The translations under genes and the position numbers were made by a program. Below, one piece after another: positions 1 to 10,568 of a stretch of 64,000 nt of DNA. Below the pieces are notes generated by a model. The model saw only the letters and a list, made by a program, of their open reading frames with translations. It searched no databases and had not been told where the DNA came from. This DNA is from Sipunculus nudus (taxonomy: Eukaryota; Annelida; Sipuncula; Golfingiida; Sipunculidae), in NCBI GenBank assembly GCA_026874595.1, contig CM049313.1, positions 14,875,508-14,939,507 on the forward strand, written 5' to 3'. Within the stretch, counting starts at the first letter, position 1; each line of letters starts with the position of its first letter.

Positions 1-82
1 TTACCCATTAATGTGGTATTTTATATTAATAAACAAAACATGCAATAAATGAGTAACAGACACGGATAACAAAGATACTTAC

Positions 83-291
83 ATAGGAGAACACGTTTCG
101 CCATTGTAGGTGCACTCCTGAATAAAGTTGATGATCTGATGGCCATAATCCCGACGTGTTTTTAGATCCATCCGGGCAACAATGCGAGACAGGTTCTCGG
201 AGCTTGCCACAAGAGCGTTGTCGGAAACGCTAGTGAACCAGTGTTTGCCGGTCAGGTTTACATATGGATCGTAATAGTCATCAGCTGGACT
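83..291 (-). CDS. DEG/ENaC channel, extracellular exon with GHQIINFIQEC motif
   Basis: A 69-codon exon, plus two bases, lies between a TTCCAG acceptor and a GTAAGT donor (phase 2 end). It begins SPADDYYDPYVNLTGKHW and contains RRDYGHQIINFIQECTYNGE followed by TCSP. That last block matches the GH..ED-[FL]-..C.FNG..C pattern that DEG/ENaC channels carry in the extracellular domain, where the cysteines form conserved disulphides. It is the last exon visible. The remaining cysteine-rich domain, the selectivity filter and TM2 should be encoded left of base 1 on this strand. Confidence 0.82.
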
Positions 292-3200
292 CTGGAAAAA
301 AAACAGATTATTTATGGCTTTCACAGCTTTTTTATACTGGATCAAGCCCGTATCCAGGATGTCCGGCAGCGCCCGCCCCTACTTTGTACACTCACTGGCA
401 ATTACTCTTATCCAGACACAAAATATGTGCTAGTCAATATATATAATGAAAGTAAATTTTAAACATGATTATGCTCAGCTAAAACTTTATTATTCCATAC
501 TGTCATTTGCAACAAATTATCCCCTGGACACCATTTCTGAATTCTTCTCACATAATTTGAGTTGATAAATCATGGATTCCATTCAAATGATTACTTAAAA
601 ATTACTTCAAAAGTACTTGAGAACCAGTACGAGTACTTCAGACTATTTTACAAAAGTACTCGAGTTGTAGAACCGAGTAGTCTAAATGTACTCATGAGCA
701 CTTGAAAGAGTTTAGTTTCCAATGCCATTGAGTTATACAGGAACACAGTTTGGTTTCGGAAAACTTTTTGTTTCTGAACATTCATGACAACATGTACAAT
801 AAAAGTATCATAATGCAATTAATCAAAGTATATTAATTATTTAGGAAACATTTGCGGTCCCTCATCCTTGCTCTCTCTCTCTCTCTCTCTCAGACCAGAG
901 AATCTTTTCTGAAATGCTGAAAACCAATTCTACTGTGACTGACGAGGCTGTTATTGATAATACGTAGGCTGTCAAGCATATATCCATGAAAAAGGAGGAC
1001 AGAAAGGATGATAATATATGAGAAAAATGAGGACAGAAGTAGAAATAAAACAATACATGTAATAATATTATTCATGCTCATTCTTGATACAAGAATGTGA
1101 AATCAAAAGATTATATTACTGAGAACATATTCATAAACCTTTATTTTATGCCTAGTTTGAACCTGCAGGTTTGAGGTAACATTATGCTAAAACACTCATA
1201 AAAGTTGACGGAGAACAGCAGAAGGACCATTTCTCCATAAATCAAAACTGTTTGACAGTGCAATTTATAGCGCAAAATATGAAGCATGAAATATAGGAAT
1301 CTCCTAGGATAAAAAGGACTAACGCAACGAAATTTGGAAAAAAAGTAGGAAAAGTAGAATCACTTTACAGCCTGTAAGTCTTAAGGCCGTGGGAATTAAC
1401 TGCAGATAAGTGCAGAATACTTTAATTGGTGATACAGGCACAAAATTTGGTATGTGTTTTCTCTTGGGCCTATCTTTTTCATAAAAAATAGGTAGGCAAA
1501 AAAAAAATTCAAGATTTCTTTTGGTTACAAAACATGACTCATTTGTCCAATTTTAATGTTTTTTTATCGATTCCAAGGATTTGGGGCATGCTGAATCAAA
1601 TTCCGATCGAATTAAAGTTCGGACGTTCCTGCTTTTACTAGATTTGTAATAATTAAGGTAAATATGTTAAGTTTACACCCACCATTTCCATTATAACTTT
1701 TATATTTTGCTTGTTGTTTGCTTAAAATATCATATGTGCTTTGAATATCATTTCTTTGTTAATAAATGCGGCCTGCTATAACCTGAAGCATAGGGCATAG
1801 TCAAAAGATAGCGATTTCCGCTCTAAACTTTGCCGCTACACGTCCCATTGCCGGCAAAATTTCTTCACAGGCAGATTATGGCCTTGACGCTTTCCCCGTA
1901 TCAACTCGCCAGTAACGAATCGTCGCTCTTATTTCTCCCAGTTTCTCGAAACCGCACATTGGACAGCCATAGATAATTCTAATTCAGAATTGTGTGACAT
2001 ATTTATAATACACATTAACAAAGCGAAAACTAGAAAGCGATTAAAAAATAATCAGCCATCGAGACATAGTAAATTATTCTAAAGAATTTAAAATCATAAC
2101 TTCCAAAAAGAGAATGCTCATTTTTAAAACGTAATAAAAAGGCAACACCATCATTTATGATCATAACAGCAATGTACTCACATAAACACAGGATTAAAAG
2201 TTTAGGGGCCAACATGACATCCGTGTGTGGGTTTTGTTAGGCACGACTCTGTACTTTGTATAGTAACCAGCTGCCTTGATGTTCTTATCATTGTGCCATG
2301 AACTCATGTTATTAAGGAATTTAGGCATATATTTCAATGTGCAAACAATACGACAATACGAGCATTAGTGTTTTCATGAAAACCAAATCTGACCATAAAA
2401 ATCTGAAGTTAATTCATACTCACTCATTATACTATGGCACAACTTCAACACATGAGGTATGTTTAATATTATCCAGATGAAGGTATGATGAATTCGACTA
2501 AATAAAAATTACCGTTATTTCAAGAAATAAAAAAAATAGTTCATCGTCTCGTAGCTTCTTGGAGTAAACGTAATATATTTGAATCTGCTAAAGTTAATGT
2601 GGTCAAAGTACATTGTTCTGTTGTTCCTATGAAACCCGCAACAATAGGCCTTGTTGAATAATAACTTTTCAAATGAAATTTGAACCCTGATGCAACATAC
2701 AGTTGATGGGCGCCAACATGGGTGCAAAGTTAACCTTAGTTATGTTTGTCTGCAAAAGAAGTACGTGCAAAGTATTAATATGTCGATTTATAAAAGTCAC
2801 GATGCATCAGCACAATTAAAATTGCCTCTTTTTACAAGAGGCGACATTTAAATTCTAATATAAAATGAAATTTCCTATATTTATTTATTATTGTTAATAT
2901 AAATGTTCATGTTTTAGGAGGCATTGGTTGTGACTTCATAAACATGCCTCAAGTTAATAAATCAAAAAGGAATAAACGGGGCACGTCTCTTTCACTTTTA
3001 TAAATTAATAATTACCAGGATACTCCCCTTTTTGTTGTGCATGGTAAATAATGCAATAATCAATCAATTATCGAGACGGTCCTTCGATATATCAGCTAGG
3101 TTTTCATGGTGCTTTTATAGTCTGTTTCTTGCCCTCATGCCCCTCTATTTGTTTGAAATTTAACTTTTATAAGTTACATTTCAATGGGAACTCGGTGATG

Positions 3201-3342
3201 TAGGATAGAAGATTAAAATGTATAATTTTCAACAAGTTAAATAAATACCTACTTTACACCGTATTTAATCAACATAATTACTAACAATTATGAGAAATTA
3301 GTCTATATTTAGAAATATATAAGCTGCTGATTGGATGTTTAT
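292..3342. other. Intron sequence, no gene seen
   Basis: Intron of the channel gene. It contains a cluster of GTACTTGAG/GTACTCGAG-type words at 585-720 (compare 55630-55715) and a CT microsatellite at 871-891. Nothing else is recognisable on either strand. Confidence 0.6.
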
Positions 3343-4600
3343 TTTAGTATAGTTTTTGATTCTGTAAATTATGCAATATTATTTGACAAACTATATAAAT
3401 ACGGAATGAAGGGTACCGCCAAATGGTTTATTAGTTATCTATCAAATCACAGAGAATAGGTCTGTTATAAAAATATTTTTCAAGTTGTTATGCTGTACAA
3501 TGTGGAGTTCTACAAGGCCAAGTACTTTGGTCAATATTATAAATGTTATACACTAATGAGATGGTTAATGTTTCTCATTTACTCTTTTTAGTATCATTTG
3601 CAAATGATAGTAATGTTTTTGTTATTGGAAGAAACCCATCTGATCTAATCGGTCGCATGAATATTGAACTGAGTAAACTAGTTCAATGGCTGAATGCAAA
3701 TAAATTAACATTTAATGCAAAGAAAACTCATTTCATATATTTCAGCCTTGACAAACGAAGTATTAATGTTAATAAGAGTACTGTGATGAAGAGTGACATT
3801 ATATCCAGAGTAGACTCTACACAGTTTTTGGAGTAATGATATATTCACAAATGAAGTGGTCCAACACATACACCACATTGTTACTAAGACCAATTGCTCA
3901 GGGGAAAACATTGGCCGATCCTGGATTCGAACCCATGTTGCTGGCGCACCATTCCGGCGTACCAACCGCTTCGCTAGCAAAGCAAGCTTCACTAGCGAGA
4001 CAGTTCGGTCCGCATTTCTGTCACCCCGTAACAACATAAAGACTAACAATTCTAAAGGTTTAAGAATTAAAGGGAAAACAATGAAGATGTTACACTTTAT
4101 TATTCTTTTAGCTTTCCATATTTATCCAATTGTATTGAGGTGTGGGGTTCTGCAGGGTTGTCTGCGCTATTGTCACTATTCAGGCTGCAGAATAGAGTTA
4201 TACGAATGATCACCTCATCTCAATATAATTCACATACACATGATTTTTTTATGTTCCTTAGGTTACTTACTTAAGAAAATATCTACAATAATAGTGTTGA
4301 TTTATGTGTATAAGGTTAATTATAAAATGTTATCTTTGATTATATCTTAATTATTTTACACAAACGTAGATGTTCATTATTATAGAAAAATAGAAAAATG
4401 ATTTGTTTCATGTGCCAGAGTGTAAAACTACAGCCTATAGTAGAATTTTACAATTGAAAGGGGTTGCAGATATATCATTAATATTTATATTATTAAACAA
4501 ATTGACCCTTGTTCTGCAATATCAACATTTAAACGTCATCTGAAGAATATTTTTCTTCCGCTTGATATTCATATTAATAATATTTAAATTCATTTTCATG
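3343..4600 (+). pseudogene. L2/CR1-like LINE ORF2 remnant, interrupted by an insertion
   Basis: Translation across frames gives an eroded reverse transcriptase. 3343-3465 resembles the DSVNxxILxxKLxxYGxxGTAxxWFxSYLSNR block. 3543-3836 contains FANDSN, where the catalytic Asp pair FADD has become FAND, then WLNANKLTFNAKKTHFI. After 4080 the frame resumes with LYYSFSFPYLYP, a VIRMITSSQYNSHT block, and a decayed C-terminal tail ending near 4600 (TFKRHLKNIF-like). An insertion flanked by a 9-bp duplication splits it at 3911-4071. Multiple stops and frameshifts make it non-functional. An ATT microsatellite follows at about 4757-4796, then TA repeats to 4834. Confidence 0.75.
3911..4071 (-). mobile_element. 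tRNA-like insertion with pol III A and B boxes
   Basis: On the minus strand an A-box match (TAGCGAAGCGGTTGG, 3962-3976) and a B-box match (GGGTTCGAATCC, 3923-3934) lie 27 bp apart, as in tRNA-derived SINE heads. The segment sits inside LINE coding sequence between direct repeats GGGAAAACA at 3902-3910 and 4072-4080, a likely target-site duplication. No tail follows the B box, which ends only 12 bp from the duplication, so this is either a head-only or truncated SINE or another element carrying a tRNA-like promoter. Confidence 0.65.
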
Positions 4601-4795
4601 ATCAAATGTTTTAATATTTAGTTTTTTTTCTATATTGCAAAGAGTGTAATTTTAGTGTTTTTATTGCACAGTGTCTGCACCTTTGAACTACATTATTCAA
4701 TGTTAATAGTGAGAGGAAATATACTCTGTGAATCAGTTCTTTTTGTCACAGATACAATTATTACTATTATTATTATTATTATTATTATTATTATC

Positions 4796-4796
<1 letters not shown>

Positions 4797-4834
<38 letters not shown>
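4797..4834. repeat. TA microsatellite
   Basis: (TA)n adjacent to (ATT)n at about 4757-4796. One of many TA arrays; others lie near 8891-8936, 20189-20218, 22801-22844, 30335-30378, 40474-40555 and 60280-60345. Confidence 0.9.
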
Positions 4835-4835
<1 letters not shown>

Positions 4836-5579
4836 AGTTGTTTCATGTAAAATTTATATATTTTTGTGTCAATAAAAATTAATTAAAATTGAAATGTAAA
4901 CACTCTAAAAATATAATCATCAAAACAAAAATGACTACTCATGCAGGGACACTTCTGATCTTCTCGTGCATAGTAATGTGTCGAAAAATACAAATACATA
5001 CATTAAGTCTATCTGAAGAGGCAAACAGATATGTAGACATTTTTGCAAAGTGAAGTAGTTATATATACAAAATGAGTTCGGTCCTCGGACTGGTGGATAT
5101 GGACAAAATAATTTGACTCATTTTCCATGATACTCATATGAATTCTTAGGAAAGACTGAGACAAGATTACTATTCAACGGGCTTACTGAGGACTTGCGGC
5201 TTATTTAAAAAAAGAAATCAATAATTGTTTTGCAAAAAAGAGGAGCACGGCTTCGGTAGAAGATTTCCTGGTGAACTCATAAGTGAAAATGTAATGCATC
5301 ATCGTTTACTCTGGGTAGATCATATATGTATTTGCTTTCGATTCAAATTGATAATTCCTTATTTATGTGATTTCTTTGTGTGCCTCTCCAGGGACAATCT
5401 ACACCACTTGTGATTATCCTCCTGATCACATAGTAAGACAAACATTTGTCCAAAACATCTTGTCTGTCCAAATATCAGACCCAAAAATACCCACTTATAG
5501 ATTCCTCACTGTGGCTTTCGCTTTGATGCTAATGATGTAGATGAGCAAGGTTTCTTTTAGCCGTTTTTGCGCAGTCATG

Positions 5580-5950
5580 TACCCATAATTTTTACAACTA
5601 TAACAACTAAAACGTGCGTAATTAGGTATTTTGGAAATAATAACCTATTTCATGTAATTTTCCTGTTAACAATTTTAACAAAATTAATGAAACTATTCTA
5701 TATGCAGAGAAGATTGATGACGTCTTAAGATACATGACATACAAGAGAGGCACCCATAACTAGGGGATCATAAATGAAATGCTGCCGACCCCTGTTTAAA
5801 ATAAGGTATGTGTTCTCCTCGTGCACGTGTTTTACCGTTAGATCACATATAACGTCGTGACAGTATTTCTGAAGGTCAAATAATGGTTATTCTAACAGAT
5901 AAGTCAACTCAGCATAACATTTACATCCTAAGCAGGTATAATACAATTTT
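5580..5950 (+). repeat. Dispersed repeat, copy 1 of 2
   Basis: Similar over several hundred bases to 37680-38110 in the same orientation. Shared blocks include TGCGTAATTA, TTTTGGAAATAATA, GATGACGTC and GCTGCCGACCCC. No coding potential or termini were recognised. Confidence 0.55.
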
Positions 5951-7497
5951 ATGATGGTGCCGTCTTATTCTTATGCGAATCTTGAAAAAAGTTCGCATGT
6001 TTTTGGAACCATCAATGAGACTCTATGTGGGAAATAAGAAAAATAAGGACAGACCATCAGTAATGAAGCCAGTAAAACCGGTTCATGCTGATGGAATCAC
6101 AATATAAGCTACATGTCGGAGCAAGAATATAGGGACGGACCAGTCTTAGACAGATCATGCATACTCAACTTTTACACAGGGTGATTTAGCAAGTAATCGC
6201 AAAGGAAAAGGTGTTCAGGGGTAGTGGATCAGATTATAAATGGAAACACAATCACGAACCCATATTTTAACAAGTATAAGATATATATTACGAGAGCGTG
6301 TTTGATTATATAAAAATTAAGGGTTGCATATTAAACAAGGTAATTATATATAATGTTTGTATTGATCATCAAATGTTGGTACATCGTGATCACAGGGTAT
6401 TTTTTACACGTTGATGTCAAGGACATCATGAATAATGTTTGGGCTAAGAAGAAGGACATGTTTGGTTAATCATGATAATATCATATCTAACACACAGAGA
6501 ATTAATTGAAGTGATGACTAAGATACATTTTTCAGTGGTGTGCTAAAAATATATATAAATATAAACTGGTTCCGTCTATGTAAGCCCTTCTTTTTGAGAA
6601 CAAGAACGTCTTGTTTGTCCCAAACGTTTGAATATACTTTTAGTATAACATTAACAAAGCGGGACTTTCGATTAGCCCTTCAAAATACTTCAGTGATTAA
6701 TACTGAACTGAAAAATTATATTTATAAAATATACAATCCATATATTTGATTATATAACTATCTCTTCTATATTATAGAATAATTATACATAGATTCACAT
6801 GACTGAATAATAATGGATGCATTACACCATTAACACCCCCCCCCCCCCCCCCGGCAAAATAAAAGACAAGCGCTACGGCTATTGAACCCATTCGGGGCTT
6901 GACATGTTTTATTTCCATTGAATTATGTGGATTCTCTGGAGATGCATTTGTAACACCAGTTTGGTTACTGTGTGCCTGGGTTAATTTGGAAGTGTACGAT
7001 TAGGCATTAATGTTATGCATTAAACACACATTAAGTATGATGTGGTAATCTTTTCTTAGACTCGTGCGTTTTGAATTGCGGTTGTTCGAAGGACAACTGA
7101 GGAATACAAATGAGAGAGTGAACAAGGGAGTATATCAGATTAAGTGTGGTCAATTCAGATCCACGAACTCAGTGCTATTAGACTAACTACAACAACTAGT
7201 ATTCGTACGACAACATAAAGAGTACCACCGATTTCTTCAAGAGCATTACCGATTACTCGTAGGAATGCGAACCGGTTGCATTCCACTCGCGACTGTTTAG
7301 GAGTAATTACGACTACTTTAGACAACCTACGACTTCTTGCGACTTGTTAGGACTTGTCGTATGACCTTTCAAAGACTACTTACGAATTTCAGGTCGCAAG
7401 TGTTCGTTACCTGTCGTTAACCGGTCATAGGTGCATGTGTGACTGAGGTCTTAGGTAGACACAGACACATTGCATCATTTGCTACCACCAATGACGG
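5951..7497. other. Intron sequence, no gene seen
   Basis: Holds a C homopolymer at about 6836-6852 and a degenerate stretch rich in ACGACT/CGACTT words at about 7180-7400. No coding signal. Confidence 0.5.
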
Positions 7498-7800
7498 GCG
7501 CCCGTTGTCTATGGGTAGAGCATAGGGCCCATAGACCGAAAAATAGTGAGTTCGAATCTCAGCCGAGGCGGAGAGATTTTACACCAAGGTATGCGCTCTG
7601 CTGACTTTATGTGAGTTTTGTCACTCTCGACCATGTGCGCTTTCGTGTTTTCCTCGGAGTTTTAGCCCAGCAATGGGGGATGACTTTCACCCAGGACCTG
7701 CAGAAGTGGTAAACTATGCCTGGATGACACCAGGATTATTACGTGTAAGCTGCTGCCACGTAAGCCGAAACCGGAATTGAATTCTGCAGATGTACCTAGT
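7498..7800 (+). mobile_element. tRNA-derived SINE
   Basis: The head has a ...TGGGTAGAGCA A-box-like segment near 7512 and a B-box match GAGTTCGAATCTC at 7548-7560, followed by AGCCGAGGCGG. The body contains conserved-looking GCTCTG and CCTGGATGACACCAGGAT segments. The same head (GAGTTCAAATCTCAGCCGAG) occurs in reverse at about 39700-39858, so this is a repeated family and not a tRNA gene. The 3' end is not sharply defined. Confidence 0.7.
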
Positions 7801-7818
7801 ACTTAGGGCAAAAAACAT

Positions 7819-8130
7819 AAAAAGGATGGTTCTCAGGCACCGCCCGCATCAATTTTAAACCCCCGCATCAAAAATTTTTATTTTGATTTTCAATAGAAAC
7901 TTACCAATTTTGTGCTGCAACCGCTCGGACATTTCTTTCAAGGAGATAAAATCATACAATTTCTTTGTTTATGTAGGGCTTTTACTTGTTTAGCAAACTA
8001 AATATGTTATTATCATGCTTTTCCCTAATCATTTGCCATTTATATCGAAACATACCAAAAAATTAAAAATAAAAAAACCGCCCGCCCGCATTGATTTCTG
8101 AAAAAAAAGTGCTTGAGAACCATACCTTTT
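7819..8130. mobile_element. MITE-like element with ~15-22 bp terminal inverted repeats
   Basis: The left end at 7826-7840 (ATGGTTCTCAGGCAC) is the inverse of 8109-8123 with one difference. The similarity extends outward through AAAAAGG/CCTTTTT. Both ends are followed inward by CGCCCGCAT-type sequence. The ~300 bp interior is AT-rich and non-coding. No transposase and no unambiguous target duplication are visible. Confidence 0.55.
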
Positions 8131-8890
8131 TTTATTTTGGCCTTAGTTAAGCAAACTTTAAAGATTGAGTCGGTTACATCCACCAAAAATCATCTGTTGA
8201 AAATGTGTTATAAAAAGTAACAGAATTTGTTACTTTGTTACTCAGAGACTTTCTGTCTTTTTATGTGGGAAAATGCATCACTGCTCGAGGCTTTTTATGG
8301 TCCATCATATTGTTATCGAATACATGCTAACAGTGACATCCAAGCACATTTGAAGTATAAAGAAACTGAAAATATACCTTAAGAGAGGACATTTGAGTTA
8401 TTGCCTCCGCCAGGAGGGTGTGAGTTCATCTCAGCTCAAATGTATGTGTTCATTTGCATTACAACTCGCGCAATCCTGAAGGAATCTTATGAAATATTTA
8501 TGGTATTTTGGGAACTGACCAATGAAAAAAGGTAAGATTTAGGTGTGGATCCGGAGCAGGATCCGGTTTCAGGAGCGCCGTCAAGGAATATTTACAAATG
8601 TGTATTCACTAATGCACGAATGAACCTGTAATTTATAGGCTAATTAGGTTAATGCACACATGATTTTTGGGCATCCCACAATTTGCATTCCTAAGAATTT
8701 GCATTCCTTCTTATTGATTTAATGTATCTTAAATATTTAAAAAAATATGCCTTTTAATTTATTTTGAATATTTGAAAACAAGTAATTATTTCAGTGAAGC
8801 ACTTTATGCCAGCATTAAAAAAAAACCTTTTAGTACAAGATGTCTGTCTTAAATGGTTTCAGTATGATGTATAGGGTACTTGGTTTTTTA

Positions 8891-8937
<47 letters not shown>

Positions 8938-8990
8938 TAGAGTTACATCCGGTTTAAAGTGCTTTATGGCCTTCAGGCAAGACCAGTGCG

Positions 8991-9150
8991 ATATAACACT
9001 GAACTAAAAAAACACTGTACATTCACTACGGACTCTTTCATGGGATGCGACCCGATCATGCATAACGTGAATTCACCTGATGATCGGATCGCATCCCGTG
9101 AAACAGTCTGTTGTGAATTTACAGTGTTGTTTTTTTCAGCGTTTTATATA
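8991..9150. mobile_element. Foldback hairpin MITE
   Basis: Two ~70-bp arms, 8991-9060 and 9079-9150, are near-perfect inverted repeats separated by only 18 bp. They include ACACTGTA-ATTCAC and GGGATGCGAxCCGATCAT segments present in both arms. The hairpin sits between TA microsatellites (about 8891-8936 and 9147-9163), consistent with insertion into, or expansion from, a TA target. The open frame across it is an artefact of the palindrome. Confidence 0.65.
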
Positions 9151-9816
9151 TATATATATATTATTCAATGCATGCATTTGTTGTTCAGCGCCTTAGAATT
9201 TGTTAACACAATAGGTTCACCTTTATACCAATTTATGGATGTAAAGTAAATGTAAAATACCGTACGATGAAAATTTAACAGGTAATTTTTATAGTAGCCA
9301 TTTTCTAAATTTATGCATATCATATGATTCCAATCTTCAACAGATCGAGCGTATTTTGAAAAGTATATATTTTAAAATGTAATAGTTAAAACACAACAAA
9401 ATAAGAGGTTAGACCTTACACCTTCACACTAAGGGTATGAAACGGCGCAGTGGCACACTAGGCGGACCTTATAAAATATAGGAAAAGGTCTTAATATCTG
9501 TCTACAGTTTAAGGAATTATTGTCATTTTTGTTGGAGGAATAGTTGAAAAAAAATCTATGCACGGTTCGTAAGATCGTTCTACAAGTTATTTTACCGACA
9601 ATTGACACATTTGTAGCCCGTTTACTAGCTGAGTTTTCTGACATTTATCTGTGCAATTCATAATCAACTGATTTTTTTTTCAGTAGAGCCATTGTCCGGT
9701 TATGTTACACTTTCATTTTAAGATCATGTAGATTGAGTAATACTGAAGAACTGCCCTGTGGAAGAGATGCACGACCATGGAATATAACCTTCCCATTTAG
9801 CCTGCAAGGCGCTCAC

Positions 9817-9876
9817 CTTGAGCATGCGCCAACCGTGAAAAATCTCGCTGAGATAATTTTCAGCACGATCTTCTGG
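9817..9876 (-). CDS. DEG/ENaC channel, small exon (acceptor uncertain)
   Basis: A short exon of about 20 codons, reading PEDRAENYLSEIFHGWRMLK, ends at an AAG|GTGAGC donor in phase 0. The chosen acceptor (CAAAG) keeps phase 0 with the preceding duplicated exons. Another AG, about 23 bases further upstream at a GGTAG, also exists but would shift the frame. The peptide is compositionally normal, unlike the Thr-rich linker before it, so it looks like a return to the folded extracellular domain. It is followed by a 9.5 kb intron to the exon at 83-291, which may contain exons I did not recognise. Confidence 0.5.
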
Positions 9877-9967
9877 CTTTGAGTCGTAGCTGTGTTCTAC
9901 CACCCAGAAGACAACGCAAGTTAACATCAACATATTAATATCATAAATAATTTAAAAGTCAACTAAC

Positions 9968-10213
9968 ATAATTATTTTCGGCAGCGGTAGCTCCCGGGGA
10001 TAATGGGGCCGTAATCGCTGGACGAGTGTCGGTTGTTTCCTCTTGAGTTGTTTCCCCTGTTGTAGTACTCACTTCAAGCGTATAATTTGTTGGATGGTAC
10101 GTCGAACCCCTGGTTGTATCATTTTCTGGGGAACTGGTTGAATCATTTTTTGGGGCATTGGCGGCAGTGGTTGCAGCATTTCTGGTGGCGTTTTCAGTGG
10201 AATTTGTCGAAAT
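9968..10213 (-). CDS. DEG/ENaC channel, Thr/Ser-rich extracellular exon (duplicate B)
   Basis: An 82-codon exon, phase 0 at both ends, with a T-rich tract before an AAG acceptor and a GTTAGT donor. It is the paralogue of the exon at 10392-10568 and is longer by an N-terminal Asn/Thr/Ala-rich block. It carries several N-glycosylation sequons (NST, NAT, NDS, NDT, NYT), which suggests a heavily glycosylated, mucin-like extracellular linker. The shared YHPTNY and PGATAxENNY blocks fix the homology. No enzyme or binding motif is visible. It has no counterpart in the core DEG/ENaC fold and is probably lineage-specific. Confidence 0.7.
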
Positions 10214-10391
10214 CTTCATAGAAAAAAATTACTGTTTACAAGAGTGTCGCTATAATAAAAGTAAATTTTTTATATAACGCAATTAATTCGAATGAATTGA
10301 GTAATAGCATACATACCAATATGATAAAAGAAATCAAAAGCCAGTTAATTTCATTATATTAATACCGTAAGTTATTTAAAGGTCGACTTAC

Positions 10392-10568
10392 ATAATTATT
10401 TTCGACAGCGGTAGCTCCCGGGGCTGATTGGGCAGTAATCGCTTGAGGAGTGTCGGTTTTCTCCTCTACAGTTGTTTCTCTTGTTGCAGTACTCACTTCA
10501 GGCCCATAATTTGTTGGATGGTAGGCCGATCCACTGGTTGTAGCTTCATCGTCGGTTATTGGCGACGT
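10392..10568 (-). CDS. DEG/ENaC channel, Thr/Ser-rich extracellular exon (duplicate A)
   Basis: A 59-codon exon lies between an AAAG acceptor and a perfect GTAAGT donor, phase 0 at both ends. It encodes a Thr/Ser/Glu-rich linker with no globular motif. It shares YHPTNY, an EVSTxTxET block and a C-terminal PGATAxENNY block with the next exon at 9968-10213, so the two are tandem duplicates. In the gene it would add a flexible extracellular stalk-like insertion after the furin-like sites. Because both copies are phase-symmetric, either can be skipped or both included without changing frame. The acceptor has a weak pyrimidine tract, so the exact start is less certain than the end. Confidence 0.68.

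Noticed and set aside
7498-7570. Possible tRNA gene (A and B boxes)
   Set aside because: No acceptor stem pairing is evident, and the same head recurs at 39.8 kb attached to a shared body, so it is a SINE.
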